A stretch of 64,000 nt of DNA from Bacteroidales bacterium (GCA_003157015.1 PMIJ01000076.1:1-64000); one strand, 5' to 3'. Counted from the stretch's first letter, positions 1 to 9,177 are shown. The notes: a model not told the origin generated them from the letters alone. Numbers and translations are program-made.

Positions 1-57
1 TAATTTTTAGTGGACACTAATGATTTAATTAGTTTAATTGTCAGACGATAAATCTTT

Positions 58-813
58 TTAGAAATTAATATCAAGCTGTGTTGTAAAAGTATTGGCATTC
101 TGGTTATTGGTATTATAATAAGCATTTTTGTTATTATAAATATCATAGGCAACAATAACAGATACATTTTTAGAGAAGGCCCATGATGCGCCTAGATTTA
201 ACGCTCCAAGATAATTTTTCCCTCCCTGGTAATCAACTGAAAACCAGAGCTTATCAGATATTTCTGTCATTGTTCTGTCCCAGGACAATAAAATTCCACT
301 GTTTGCTTTCTTCATGTTTTCATCGACAAGAATCTTTTCGTTGCCATTGTAATAGCCAACAGTAAGTCTGCCTATTAATGGAAGTGTTTTTGCAATTTCC
401 CCATATAGAATATTATAATTTGTAAGATTATTTTTTAGTCCAAAGTTAAATGCCCCTACAGCAATTGCCGGAGAGCCTTTGAACAATGTGCTTTCGGGAA
501 AACCAAATTTTGCGTTGAAATAAATTGGATGGTTATCGTAATTACTGTCCCCCATGTACAGATAGTCAACGCCAATCTCTCCCTGGAACTTTTTGAAAGG
601 CAGCAGTCCGGTTGTAAAACCTGCATCGTAAATGGCTGCGCCCCGTACTCCGTTTATATTTGACATTCTGATATAGTTATCAATTCCCAGGTGCATTGTT
701 TTCCAGGCCTGAAAATCAGTTGACGGAATCCATAATTGTGTTGAAGGAGTTGATAGTAATATTTCAACCTTTAGAACAGACAATACTACACAAATTACTA
801 AGAGTTTTTTCAT
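58..813 (-). CDS. Putative outer-membrane beta-barrel protein downstream of amtB
   Basis: A 251-residue protein starting with a signal-peptide-like MKKLLVICVVLSVL stretch. The rest is rich in alternating polar and hydrophobic/aromatic strands (for example GRLTVGYYNG, LNLGASWAFS, VSVIVAYDIY) and ends in LDINF, the terminal-Phe strand expected of an outer-membrane barrel. I recognise no named family. It follows amtB on the same strand after 115 bases containing a hairpin, so it is probably co-transcribed with glnK-amtB and could assist passage of a nitrogen source through the outer membrane; that role is inference from position. ATG start at 813. Sure that it is a gene and a secreted barrel-like protein; unsure of function. 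Confidence 0.75.
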   Translation of the reverse strand: MKKLLVICVVLSVLKVEILLSTPSTQLWIPSTDFQAWKTMHLGIDNYIRMSNINGVRGAAIYDAGFTTGLLPFKKFQGEIGVDYLYMGDSNYDNHPIYFNAKFGFPESTLFKGSPAIAVGAFNFGLKNNLTNYNILYGEIAKTLPLIGRLTVGYYNGNEKILVDENMKKANSGILLSWDRTMTEISDKLWFSVDYQGGKNYLGALNLGASWAFSKNVSVIVAYDIYNNKNAYYNTNNQNANTFTTQLDINF

Positions 814-864
814 GATAAAATGATTTAGAGTAAATAATTCAACAGTTTTTACGGATTGAAAGAT

Positions 865-914
865 GACAGCCGGGGAGCGGATTATAGCGGGAAAAGAAAT
901 GACGCTCCCGACTG
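865..914 (-). promoter_or_regulatory. Intercistronic hairpin between amtB and the barrel gene
   Basis: The arms GCCGGGGAGCG (from 869) and CGCTCCCGACTGC (from 902) can pair with one or two mismatches around a loop of about 23 bases. There is no T-tract directly after it on the minus strand, so it resembles a processing or mRNA-stability hairpin more than a strong terminator. It could set different expression levels for amtB and the barrel gene. Function is inferred. Confidence 0.4.
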
Positions 915-928
915 CCAGCCAACAAATA

Positions 929-2479
929 TTATCTTGATAATGGAGTTTCTGAGTTTTTATCCATCTTAATGCCTACGTAAGCCTCAGTTCCCATTTCAGG
1001 AACATCAAGTCCTTCCAATTCTGTATTAACAGAAACTCTGTTACCGACACCCATACCGATAAGCTTAAATATTACATAACTTATTAATCCAATGGTAATA
1101 AAGTTTGTCAGAACCCCTATAAATTCCGCTGCGAACTGTGAAGCATCACCATAGAATAATCCTCTGACAGTACCTGAAACACCATTCCATCCATCTCCAT
1201 AGGTGCCATCTGCAAAAAGACCCAATGCTAAACATCCCCAGGCACCATTAATACCATGAACTGCAATTGCTCCAACGGGGTCATCGACTCTTAGTTTCCT
1301 TTCTACAAAGAAAGCTCCCTCAACAGCTAATAGTCCTGCAATGACACCAATGAGACCTGCACATTGAACATTTACGAATGCGCACGGTGCAGTAATTGCA
1401 ACCAGTCCGGCCAGTAAACCGTTAATCATCATTGTCGGATCAGGCTTTTTGGTACGAACAATCCACATCCAAAGTGTAGATGCAATAGCGCCGGTAATAG
1501 AGGCTATCAGGGTATTGACCGCAACAACAGAAATTCTTAAATCGCCGCCAGCCAGTGTAGAACCCGGATTAAATCCAAACCATCCGAATGCAAGAATGAT
1601 AGCACCGATGACAGCCATAGGTATATTGTGACCTGGGATTGCATTTGGTGATTTATCTTTGTTATACTTACCCATTCGTGGACCTAATATCCACGCTCCT
1701 ACGAGAGCAATAACACCACCTGTCATGTGAACAACTGATGAGCCTGCAAAATCTACATGCCCATGTCCAAGGTGGAAGTTGGCGCCTAATTGTGATAACC
1801 AGCCTCCTCCCCATACCCAGTTTCCGAAAAGAGGATATATCAGCGCCCCCACTAAGACACCATAGATTGTGAAAGAAACAAATTTCCATCTTTCAGACAT
1901 AGCTCCGGTTGGAATTGTAGCAGCAGTATCCATAAATACTACCTGAAAAAGGAATAGAGTAAAGACACCCACATCATAGACGCCTGACAGGAAAAATCCC
2001 TTAGTCCCAATGAGGCCAAATGCATGCCTGAAAAGTTTAATTGTAAATTCCTGGTTCAAACCATCAAAGCCACCTAATGTGCCTAAGCTGCCAACACCAC
2101 CAAACATTAAAGCAAATCCACATGCCCAGAATCCAAAAACGCCGAGCCCGTATACAAATAGGTTCATGGCCATAGTATGGGCGGCATTCTTAGCTCTTGT
2201 TAACCCTGTCTCTACCATAGCAAAACCTGCCTGCATAAAGAAAACCAGAAATCCGGTAATTAAAGTCCAGATGATATTTATAGCAACTTTGTTATGCCCG
2301 ATCTGGTTAGCTAATTCCATTATAGTCGGTTCGCTGGGTTTTGCAGATGGAACATCACTTGCATTTCCGGTGCTTATTCCACTCGGATCAGGTTTTCTGG
2401 GGGCATTTGTCTGTGCGTAACACTCAATTCCTAAGGTCAGCATAAATACTGATATGATTAACAAAAGTTTTTTAGCCAT
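929..2479 (-). CDS. amtB: Ammonium transporter AmtB
   Basis: Inner-membrane ammonium/ammonia channel of the Amt/MEP/Rh family. The 516-residue product starts with a cleavable-type signal peptide (to about residue 22), then a polar Pro/Ser-rich segment and about 11 membrane helices. Family marks visible are the DFAGSSVVHMTGG signature, with the first pore His, and the second pore His in AVHGINGAWG. It is longer than E. coli AmtB (about 428 residues) because of the N-terminal extension and a cytosolic tail. It lies 22 bases behind the PII gene, the classic glnK-amtB arrangement in which PII plugs the channel under ammonium sufficiency. Expression probably comes from the -24/-12 promoter in front of the PII gene. 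Confidence 0.95.
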   Translation of the reverse strand: MAKKLLLIISVFMLTLGIECYAQTNAPRKPDPSGISTGNASDVPSAKPSEPTIMELANQIGHNKVAINIIWTLITGFLVFFMQAGFAMVETGLTRAKNAAHTMAMNLFVYGLGVFGFWACGFALMFGGVGSLGTLGGFDGLNQEFTIKLFRHAFGLIGTKGFFLSGVYDVGVFTLFLFQVVFMDTAATIPTGAMSERWKFVSFTIYGVLVGALIYPLFGNWVWGGGWLSQLGANFHLGHGHVDFAGSSVVHMTGGVIALVGAWILGPRMGKYNKDKSPNAIPGHNIPMAVIGAIILAFGWFGFNPGSTLAGGDLRISVVAVNTLIASITGAIASTLWMWIVRTKKPDPTMMINGLLAGLVAITAPCAFVNVQCAGLIGVIAGLLAVEGAFFVERKLRVDDPVGAIAVHGINGAWGCLALGLFADGTYGDGWNGVSGTVRGLFYGDASQFAAEFIGVLTNFITIGLISYVIFKLIGMGVGNRVSVNTELEGLDVPEMGTEAYVGIKMDKNSETPLSR

Positions 2480-2501
2480 TATTCTAAGATTTAAATGATT
2501 A

Positions 2502-2873
2502 TTACTTAATTAATTTTTCATCTCCCGGGCCCGCAGTTGAAGCTTCACCCCGTGCTCCGTTACTGATCCTGACTGATTCTTCAATGTTATAACAGAAGAT
2601 CATCCCATCTCCGATTTCTCCTGTGAAAGCGGCTTTCTCAATGCAGTCGATGGTTTTCTGAACATTGATGTCACGAAGCACGAGTGAGAGAAAAATCCTT
2701 GGTATATATTGGGTGTCATAAACAGTGCCGCGGTAACTGTGATGTCCGCGCTGATGCTCATTTCCAACTCCTGATGCATCCCAATAGGAAAAGAAATCGA
2801 TTCCAATTTCTTTCAGCTGGGCTTTGACATCTTCAAATTTTGATGTCCTGATAATTGCTTCAATTTTCTTCAT
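2502..2873 (-). CDS. glnK: PII-family nitrogen regulator (GlnK/GlnB-like, divergent)
   Basis: Trimeric signal protein expected to sense ATP/ADP and 2-oxoglutarate and to block AmtB. The product starts MKKIEAIIR, as in classic PII proteins. The ATG at 2873 is preferred over an upstream TTG at 2882. The T-loop keeps the uridylylation-type Tyr in YRGTVYD (Tyr52, equal to Tyr51 of E. coli GlnB) but is one residue longer and His-rich (NEHQRGHHS). The B-loop reads TGEIGDGMIF, so the Lys at E. coli positions 85 and 90 are Glu and Met; Arg101 is kept but Arg103 is Ser. About 15 residues extend past the usual C-terminus. It lies directly before amtB. Family assignment is firm; altered ligand binding is inference. 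Confidence 0.92.
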   Translation of the reverse strand: MKKIEAIIRTSKFEDVKAQLKEIGIDFFSYWDASGVGNEHQRGHHSYRGTVYDTQYIPRIFLSLVLRDINVQKTIDCIEKAAFTGEIGDGMIFCYNIEESVRISNGARGEASTAGPGDEKLIK

Positions 2874-2967
2874 ACGATTCAATTGTTAGTTATTAATGAT
2901 TCAGTTTAAATATTCGTTAGGGCAAAAAGATACAATGCTGTATACTTTTGTATCCGGCAGACTATAA

Positions 2968-2983
2968 GGCCAAATGCATGCCA
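2968..2983 (-). promoter_or_regulatory. Sigma-54 (-24/-12) promoter of the PII-amtB operon
   Basis: On the minus strand the bases read TGGCATGCATTTGGCC. This gives the -24 GG and the -12 GC with the invariant spacing of the consensus TGGCACG-N4-TTGCA. It lies about 95 bases upstream of the PII start codon and faces it. The presence of a NifA/NtrC-type activator next door makes the match more meaningful. The expected start of transcription is near 2956. Confidence 0.65.
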
Positions 2984-3095
2984 TTCTTAGAAATAAAACA
3001 ATGGGATTATTTACAACAGGTCTGTAAACCACTAAAAAACAGGCCGTTTGAGAGCAGTAAAAAAAATTCAGGCTTAAGTCACAGGTAAAAAAAAA

Positions 3096-3140
3096 CTACT
3101 AAGCGGTAGGAATCAACAAAAAATCCTACATAATTGTAGG
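3096..3140. promoter_or_regulatory. Tandem CTAC-N6-GTAG palindromes, candidate activator sites
   Basis: Two palindromes share the same half-site and the same inner spacing: CTAC-N6-GTAG at 3096-3109 and at 3126-3139. Their centres are exactly 30 bases apart, close to three helical turns. They lie about 115-155 bases upstream of the -24 element of the PII-amtB promoter, the usual distance for enhancer sites of sigma-54 activators. The second, extended to CCTACA-N4-TGTAGG, also resembles the terminator of the activator gene, so a double role is possible. Confidence 0.5.
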
Positions 3141-3144
3141 ATTT
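3117..3144 (-). terminator. Possible intrinsic terminator of the NifA-like gene
   Basis: A 10-bp perfect stem (AATCCTACA and its complement) with a 4-base loop is followed on the minus strand by a run of six T. It sits 60 bases after the stop codon of the activator gene. The same palindrome is also a candidate protein-binding site, so the assignment is not exclusive. Confidence 0.45.
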
Positions 3145-3206
3145 TCTCTGCTCATGGCAAGGCTATATGGAAATGATTGATTTACAGGATATTAAAACTA
3201 ACGATT

Positions 3207-4745
3207 TCAAGCCATTTTAAACTTCTTGAATATTGCGGGATCAATCTGGTACTTCTTGATTCTCAGACCCATCATTCGTTCTGTAAGTTTAAGTTGTTCT
3301 GCAGCTTTAGACATATTCCCTTTGGACATATTCAGGGCATCGATCAGCATCTGTTTTTCAACATTCTCCAGAATAGCTTCCAGACTTCCGTCCACACGGG
3401 AATGTGTTGATGCGGCACTCTGCAAGGTAGGTGGAAGGTTATGTGATCTGATCACCCTGTCGGTACTGAGAATTGCTGCCCGCTCAATACAATTTTCAAG
3501 CTCCCTGATATTGCCGGGCCAGTGATATGTCATCAGAAGATCGATAGCAGTTGAACTGATACGTTTAATCTCAAGACCATGTATCTTATTGTACTTTTCA
3601 ATAAAATGATTTACAAGAAGCGGAATATCGCCCCGTCGTTCCCTTAGAGGAGGAATAAATAATGGAAATACATTTAACCTGTAATAGAGATCCTCGCGGA
3701 ACTCATTCTTAATAATCATCTGCTCGAGGTTACGATTGGTCGCAGCAATAATCCTTACATCGGCCCTGATTGTTTCATTTCCGCCCAGGCGTTGAAATTC
3801 CTTTTCCTGTAAAACTCTCAGCAGTTTAACCTGCAGGTTCGGCGACAGGTCGCCTATCTCATCAAGAAAAATTGTGCTTTTTTCGGCTAATTCAAAACGG
3901 CCTTTATGCAATTTGTCTGCTCCTGTAAAAGCTCCTTTTTCATAACCAAACAATTCGCTTTCTATAAGCATTTCGGGAATAGCAGCACAGTTAATTTTGA
4001 CCATCTTTTGCTTAGAGCGCGGGCTCTGATCGTGTATAGCAGTAGCAACCAGCTCTTTGCCGACTCCGCTCTCTCCCCGTACGAGGATTGTTGCGTTTGT
4101 CATAGCCACCTTTGATATCATATCATATACTTCCTGCATTGTTCCTGATTCACCTACTAGCGAAGTGATCCGGTCATTATAGCTGTAAAGCCCCTGCTCC
4201 CTTAGTTTCCGGTAATGAAGTTTCTCAAGCTCCTCAATCTTGTCCTGTCTCGACCTTACCAGCCGTGCGAACATTGAAGCCATAATGGTCAAAAACTGCA
4301 AATCATTCTGAAATGACCGGTCAGAATTATATTTAAGTTTTACGCCGAGGGTACCTATTATTGCATTTTTTGCCTTAATAGGAACGCAGATAAATGAATC
4401 CTCATCATCTAATTTAGTGGTGGATTTTGTTTTATTCAGATAACGCGGTTCATCTGAAATATGCGGAATAACCACTGGTTCCCCCGTTTTAACCACTTCC
4501 CCTATAATGCCTTCCCCTATTTTATATTCACCTCTCTTCTGTTGTTCCCTCGTCAAACCATAACCTACCTCAATATATATTTTGGAAGAATTGCGGTTGA
4601 GAACAGTCAGGAAGGCCTGGATAATACCAAACTTATCAGCCATTTCCTCCATTACCTGGAGGAGAGCTTCCCCGAGATCAGAACTTTTTACAACCACCTC
4701 GCTTACCTGAGAAAGAAGAGATAAATTATCAGAGTGATCAGCCAT
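3207..4745 (-). CDS. NifA-like sigma-54 dependent transcriptional activator
   Basis: A 512-residue enhancer-binding protein. An N-terminal GAF domain (about residues 15-165) is followed by an AAA+ sigma-54 interaction domain with Walker A GESGVGKE, an intact GAFTGA loop in GYEKGAFTGADK, and Walker B FLDEIGDL. The C-terminal Fis-type helix-turn-helix is LTERMMGLRIKKYQID, which resembles the DNA-binding helix of NifA. There is no receiver domain, so control should come through GAF or through PII, as for NifA proteins. It lies just upstream of, and in the same direction as, PII-amtB, whose promoter has -24/-12 boxes, so that operon is the likely target. Whether nitrogen-fixation genes exist elsewhere cannot be seen. 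Confidence 0.85.
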   Translation of the reverse strand: MADHSDNLSLLSQVSEVVVKSSDLGEALLQVMEEMADKFGIIQAFLTVLNRNSSKIYIEVGYGLTREQQKRGEYKIGEGIIGEVVKTGEPVVIPHISDEPRYLNKTKSTTKLDDEDSFICVPIKAKNAIIGTLGVKLKYNSDRSFQNDLQFLTIMASMFARLVRSRQDKIEELEKLHYRKLREQGLYSYNDRITSLVGESGTMQEVYDMISKVAMTNATILVRGESGVGKELVATAIHDQSPRSKQKMVKINCAAIPEMLIESELFGYEKGAFTGADKLHKGRFELAEKSTIFLDEIGDLSPNLQVKLLRVLQEKEFQRLGGNETIRADVRIIAATNRNLEQMIIKNEFREDLYYRLNVFPLFIPPLRERRGDIPLLVNHFIEKYNKIHGLEIKRISSTAIDLLMTYHWPGNIRELENCIERAAILSTDRVIRSHNLPPTLQSAASTHSRVDGSLEAILENVEKQMLIDALNMSKGNMSKAAEQLKLTERMMGLRIKKYQIDPAIFKKFKMA

Positions 4746-4947
4746 TTATTAAAAATTTGAATATAATGTTCAAATCAGATGAATTAAGTTTAAAATATTA
4801 CGCTTTTTATGCCAATTTATAACAAATATTAAATTAAACCATAATAAATCCAACGAAAACATACAATTGCAGCTAAAATCTATAAAATCATAAAAACAGG
4901 ACATTCCAAAGTTATTAATAAATCCCGATACATGGAGTTAATGCATT

Positions 4948-4980
4948 TTTGACTTTATGCAATTTTTTTCATTACTTTCG
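4948..4980 (+). promoter_or_regulatory. Bacteroidota-type promoter of the orphan lipoprotein
   Basis: A -33 box TTTG (4948-4951) and a -7 box TACTTTCG (4973-4980, one mismatch to TAnnTTTG) are separated by 21 bases. The start codon follows 20 bases later, giving a very short leader. Confidence 0.5.
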
Positions 4981-4999
4981 AAACCTCAAAACAGCTGAA

Positions 5000-6301
5000 A
5001 TGAAGAAATGGATAATTTTCTCTCTCTTATTAATACTGATTAACTGTAAAGGGAAAAAAAATGAATCATACTTTACAACAGAAAAAGCATCCGTATATTT
5101 CAAAGAAATTGAGCAAATATGCAACCGCGACAGCGGAAAGCTTTGGGGGAAAAACCTTTACGGGCCAATAATGTTCGTTGAAAGAGTAACTCGCAGGATT
5201 ACATCTAACCTACCTGATAATGAGGGCCTTCTGAAATACAAAGACGGTGTGTATACCGGTCTGTATCCGAAAGAACTGATACTAAGCAACGCTCCCGTAA
5301 AATTCGGAGGAACACAGTTTGCCATGACTCCGCTTCCTGAGGAAGAAGAAATGTACAGGATAAAGACCAGGGCAATTCACAGTCTTTTCCATCGGTTTCA
5401 GGAAAATGAAGGAGTTGCTTCTTCTCCCTTTAATGAAAATAATATGGATGAAAAAGAGGCCAGGCTCTGGATCAAACTGGAATGGAAAGCATTACGGAAA
5501 GCAATAAATACCCACGGAGATGAACGGCAGCTCGCAATACGCGATGCTCTCATCTTCAGAGGAGCCAATAGGGAACTTTATCATAAATATGCCGATGATG
5601 AAAATAAATTTGAAACTTATGAGGGATTGGCAACATTTACATATACCACGTTATGCACAAATTCACCGGAAGAATATAAGGTCAGATTATTCGAAAACCT
5701 CGACCGTATCTATTCAATGCAATCATACGCAAGGTCGTATGGAATAATTCATGGAGCATTATATGCAACACTTCTTTATGATAAGGGATATGATATCAAA
5801 AAAATAAACACAGAAAGTTTTGATCTTGGAAATGCGGTCAGGGAGTTATACAATATTGAATTACCAGCTATATGCAGGGACGTGGCTGGAAGTCTTGCTG
5901 TGAATTATGATATTGATGCTATAAATAAAGAGGAAGAAAAAAGGGATGCCGATATCAAAGAAAGCATCCATAGCCAGATCAGCATCTTTACTGAGAAACC
6001 TGTGGTATTTCTGGAACTTGAAAGCCCGTATTTTGATTTTGAACCCGAAGATATTCACTCGCTCGACACACTTGGGACATTATACAATTCGATCAGAGTC
6101 TCTGATAACTGGGGAAAACTCACAGTTGACAAAGCTGGTTGTCTGGTCTCAAATAATCTGAAGTTTATCCGCATTACAGCAAAGTCATTCAAAGCAGATA
6201 AAGACCATATTTCAGGTGATGGATGGCATCTTATTCTCAATAACGATTGGGAACTGGTACCGGTTGAAGAAAACTATTATGTAAGGAAGCTGGTACCCTG
6301 A
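5000..6301 (+). CDS. Lipoprotein of unknown function with metallopeptidase-like motifs
   Basis: The 433-residue product starts MKKWIIFSLLLILINCKGKK, a lipoprotein signal with Cys in the lipobox, so it is probably anchored in the periplasm or outer membrane. Upstream in-frame starts are disfavoured because they would bury the signal peptide and lie inside the promoter. I do not recognise the family. The centre contains HSLFHRFQENEG and, about 100 residues later, YEGLATFTYT. An HxxxH pair followed by a Glu-Gly helix is seen in some zinc peptidases, but the canonical HExxH is missing, so enzymatic activity is only a guess. The C-terminal third is beta-rich. It is a single gene, convergent with valS, with two repeat elements between them. 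Confidence 0.7.
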   Translation: MKKWIIFSLLLILINCKGKKNESYFTTEKASVYFKEIEQICNRDSGKLWGKNLYGPIMFVERVTRRITSNLPDNEGLLKYKDGVYTGLYPKELILSNAPVKFGGTQFAMTPLPEEEEMYRIKTRAIHSLFHRFQENEGVASSPFNENNMDEKEARLWIKLEWKALRKAINTHGDERQLAIRDALIFRGANRELYHKYADDENKFETYEGLATFTYTTLCTNSPEEYKVRLFENLDRIYSMQSYARSYGIIHGALYATLLYDKGYDIKKINTESFDLGNAVRELYNIELPAICRDVAGSLAVNYDIDAINKEEEKRDADIKESIHSQISIFTEKPVVFLELESPYFDFEPEDIHSLDTLGTLYNSIRVSDNWGKLTVDKAGCLVSNNLKFIRITAKSFKADKDHISGDGWHLILNNDWELVPVEENYYVRKLVP

Positions 6302-6321
6302 ACTACGTCTCTTCCCCAAAT

Positions 6322-6386
6322 ATTTTACCCCCATCCCCCAAGGGGGGCTAAAATGCAATTACGGCTTTAAAAGTCCCCCTTGGGTT
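6322..6386. repeat. Short C/G-rich inverted-repeat element, right end truncated
   Basis: The left arm is complete (TTTTACCCCC, then core CCCCCAAGGGGGG and CTAAAAT). It is followed by 14 bases and a right arm that breaks off after CCCCCTTGGG. It begins 21 bases behind the stop codon of the lipoprotein. It belongs to the same family as the two DUF559-carrying elements at 30.8 and 40.8 kb. Confidence 0.8.
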
Positions 6387-6401
6387 CATCGCTTTCCCCA
6401 A

Positions 6402-6486
6402 TTTTTTACCCCCCATCCCCCCCAAAGGGGGGCTAAAATGCATTGAAGGATTTTTAAGTCCCCCTCGAGGGATTTAGGGGTGAAAA
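6402..6486. repeat. Short C/G-rich inverted-repeat element, complete
   Basis: Complete gene-less copy. The left arm begins TTTTTTACCCC and ends CTAAAAT; the right arm runs from TTTTTAAGTCCCC to GATTTAGGGGTGAAAAA. About 15 bases separate the arms. It is the second of two copies in tandem between convergent genes, where the hairpins could stop transcription from both sides. Confidence 0.8.
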
Positions 6487-6501
6487 ACTGAAATGGAGTG
6501 A

Positions 6502-9132
6502 TTATTTTTTCAGCGACTTCAGTGATTCCTGCAACGACTTTATCTTCGATTCAGCATCGCTCTTTTTCTTTCTTTCCAACTCTAATACATCTGCCGGAGC
6601 ATTTTTAACAAAGCGCTCATTGTCAAGCTTTTTCATAACACTGACAAGGAAACCCCTGTTGTAGTTGAGATCCTCCTGAATCTTTGCAATCTCACTTTCT
6701 ATGTCAAGCTTTCCTGCCAGAGGTATAAAATACTCAGTAGTCCCTATCATAAATGAAGCTGTGCCTTCCTGTTTTTCTGAAACAAACAGTATCTCTGACA
6801 GATTACAGAGTTTAGACAGAACGGGAAGAAAATAAGTATCAAAGCTATTTTTATTACTTAAGATGAGAAGCTTAATCTTGTCCCTGGTTGGAATTTCCTT
6901 GTTTTTCCTAACAGTTCTGATAGCACTGATTGTTTCCTTAGCGGATTCAAAACCTGCAATTATCTCTTTATTGAATCTTTTGGCCTCGGGCATCATGGCA
7001 ACCATAATGCTCTCACCCTCTTTTCTTTCAATCAGAAACTGCCAGATCTCCTCTGTTATGAACGGGATAAACGGATGCATCACCTTTGTAAGTCTCTCAA
7101 AGAATTCCACTGTATAGTCATAGGTCTGCCTGTCAACAGACTTTTGATATTCGGGTTTGATAATTTCGAGATACCAGCCTGAGAATTCATCCCAGAATAA
7201 CTTATAGGTGATCATTAAAGCTTCCGAGATCCGGAATTTTCTAAAATTCACATCTATTTCGCTTATCGATTTCCTGAGGATCTCCTCCATCCATTTCACC
7301 GCAATTTTCGATGAATCAGGCTGATCTATTGTTTCGTCAATATTCCAGCTTTTTACAAGTCTGAAGGCATTCCATATTTTATTTGCAAAATTACGTCCCT
7401 GTTCGGGCAATGTTTCTTCAAATAGCAGATCATTTCCGGCCGGTGAACATAAAAGCATCCCTACCCGGACTCCGTCGGCGCCATATTTTTCAATAAGCTC
7501 AATCGGATCAGGAGAATTGCCAAGCGATTTCGACATTTTTCTTCTCTGTTTATCCCTTACAAGCCCTGTGAGATAAACATCATCAAATGGCTTTTTCCCA
7601 CGGTATTCAAATCCGGCAATGATCATTCGTGCAACCCAGAAAAACAGTATCTCAGGCGCAGTAATAAGTACATTTGTAGGATAATAATATTTTATGTCAT
7701 CGTTATCCGGATTATTTATTCCATCAAAGGAGGTTATTGGCCACAGCCATGATGAGAACCATGTATCTAGAACATCACCTTCTTCGCGAAGATCTTCTTT
7801 GCTCAGTTTCGGATTGCTGCTTTTTCCCCGGGCAAGTTCGAGTGCAGCATCGATATTTTCAGCTACCACAAATTCCTCATTTTCATAGTACCAGGCTGGT
7901 ATCCGATGGCCCCAGTATAATTGCCGGCTTATGCACCAGTCCTGAACATTCTCCATCCAGTGCCGGTAAAGATTTTTAAACTTTGCCGGATGAATCCGAA
8001 CATCTCCATTCATTACTGCATTCAATGCCGGTTGTGAGAGTTCTTTCATCTTAAGGAACCACTGAATGGAGAGTTTTGGTTCAATAACAGCATTTGTCCT
8101 TTCTGAACGGCCTATTTTGTTGTCGTAATTCTCAACTTTAACAAGATTTCCTGTTCTCCGGAGTTCTGTTTCAGCAAGCTCTTTAGCCTTAAACCTGTCA
8201 ACACCGACAAATAATCCTGCTCTTTCACTCATTGTCCCGTCGTCATTGAAAACGTCAATTGACGGCAGCTTATGTCTCAGTCCTATCTCATAGTCATTAA
8301 TATCGTGAGCAGGCGTAATCTTAAGACATCCTGTTCCGAATTCCGGATCAACATAGCTGTCAAAAATAAACGGGACTTCCCTGTTAGCCATCGGAACAAT
8401 GACTTTCTTACCTTTCAGATGCTGGTATCTTTCATCATTCGGATTTGCACAGACAGCTGTATCTCCAAGTATTGTCTCAGGTCGGGTAGTTGCAACCATA
8501 ACATATCCTTCCTCTCCGACAATCTTATATCTGACGTAATATAGTTTTGATTTTTCATCAGTATAATTAACTTCTTCATCAGATACTGCTGTCATTGCCT
8601 GGGGATCCCAGTTTACCATTCTTATACCTCTGTATATAAGACCTTTATTATACAGATCGACAAAGACTTTTATTACAGAGTCATACCTTTTCTCATCCAT
8701 TGTGAAGAGTGTCCGGTCCCAGTCGCATGAAGCGCCAAGCCGTTTCAGCTGTTCAAGGATTATTCCACCATGCTTGTGTGTCCACTCCCAGGCATGCTCC
8801 AGAAACTCTTCGCGTGAAAGGTCTCGTTTTTCAATTCCTTCCTCCTTAAGTTTTGCAACAACTTTTGCTTCAGTGGCTATCGAAGCATGATCGGTACCGG
8901 GTACCCAGCACGCATTTTTCCCCAGCATCCTTGCCCTGCGTATAAGGACATCCTGGATAGTATTATTGAGCATATGGCCCATATGCAGCACACCAGTAAC
9001 ATTTGGAGGAGGAATAACAATTGTATACGGCTCTCTTTCATCGGGAGTGCTTTTGAAAAATCCACTTTCCATCCAGTATTTATACCATTTGTTCTCAGCT
9101 TTTCCCGGCTCGTATTTTGAAGGAATTTCCAT
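6502..9132 (-). CDS. valS: Valyl-tRNA synthetase
   Basis: Class I aminoacyl-tRNA synthetase that charges tRNA-Val in the cytoplasm. The 876-residue length is normal. The HIGH-type motif is HMGH at residues 50-53 after PPPNVTG, and the KMSKS loop is in [10 protein letters not shown]. The editing (CP1) domain lies between them and includes the [16 protein letters not shown] stretch. The last about 60 residues form the charged coiled-coil arm typical of ValRS. The ATG at 9132 is followed directly by conserved sequence. It stands alone, with a -7 box 38 bases upstream. Confidence 0.98.
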   Translation of the reverse strand: MEIPSKYEPGKAENKWYKYWMESGFFKSTPDEREPYTIVIPPPNVTGVLHMGHMLNNTIQDVLIRRARMLGKNACWVPGTDHASIATEAKVVAKLKEEGIEKRDLSREEFLEHAWEWTHKHGGIILEQLKRLGASCDWDRTLFTMDEKRYDSVIKVFVDLYNKGLIYRGIRMVNWDPQAMTAVSDEEVNYTDEKSKLYYVRYKIVGEEGYVMVATTRPETILGDTAVCANPNDERYQHLKGKKVIVPMANREVPFIFDSYVDPEFGTGCLKITPAHDINDYEIGLRHKLPSIDVFNDDGTMSERAGLFVGVDRFKAKELAETELRRTGNLVKVENYDNKIGRSERTNAVIEPKLSIQWFLKMKELSQPALNAVMNGDVRIHPAKFKNLYRHWMENVQDWCISRQLYWGHRIPAWYYENEEFVVAENIDAALELARGKSSNPKLSKEDLREEGDVLDTWFSSWLWPITSFDGINNPDNDDIKYYYPTNVLITAPEILFFWVARMIIAGFEYRGKKPFDDVYLTGLVRDKQRRKMSKSLGNSPDPIELIEKYGADGVRVGMLLCSPAGNDLLFEETLPEQGRNFANKIWNAFRLVKSWNIDETIDQPDSSKIAVKWMEEILRKSISEIDVNFRKFRISEALMITYKLFWDEFSGWYLEIIKPEYQKSVDRQTYDYTVEFFERLTKVMHPFIPFITEEIWQFLIERKEGESIMVAMMPEAKRFNKEIIAGFESAKETISAIRTVRKNKEIPTRDKIKLLILSNKNSFDTYFLPVLSKLCNLSEILFVSEKQEGTASFMIGTTEYFIPLAGKLDIESEIAKIQEDLNYNRGFLVSVMKKLDNERFVKNAPADVLELERKKKSDAESKIKSLQESLKSLKK

Positions 9133-9169
9133 TTGTTTCAGTTCGTATTAATTTTGTAATATAGAATTG

Positions 9170-9177
9170 CAAAAATA
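9170..9177 (-). promoter_or_regulatory. -7 box of the valS promoter
   Basis: On the minus strand this reads TATTTTTG, a full match to TAnnTTTG. It is placed for a start about 30 bases before the valS ATG. No good -33 TTTG is visible at the usual distance. Confidence 0.4.

Noticed and set aside
1-57. A terminator at the left window edge behind the barrel gene
   Set aside because: Only a weak CTAAT/ATTAG pair without a GC stem or convincing T-tract is visible, and the window ends too soon to judge.
2010-2420. A 136-codon plus-strand frame opposite amtB
   Set aside because: Antisense to a highly conserved transporter; Pro/Ile/Leu-rich composition mirrors the membrane helices of amtB.
2984-3206. 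Classic NifA enhancer TGT-N10-ACA upstream of the PII-amtB promoter
   Set aside because: The region was scanned on both strands; the nearest pair has 13 bases between TGT and ACA. Only the CTAC-N6-GTAG palindromes fit an enhancer role.
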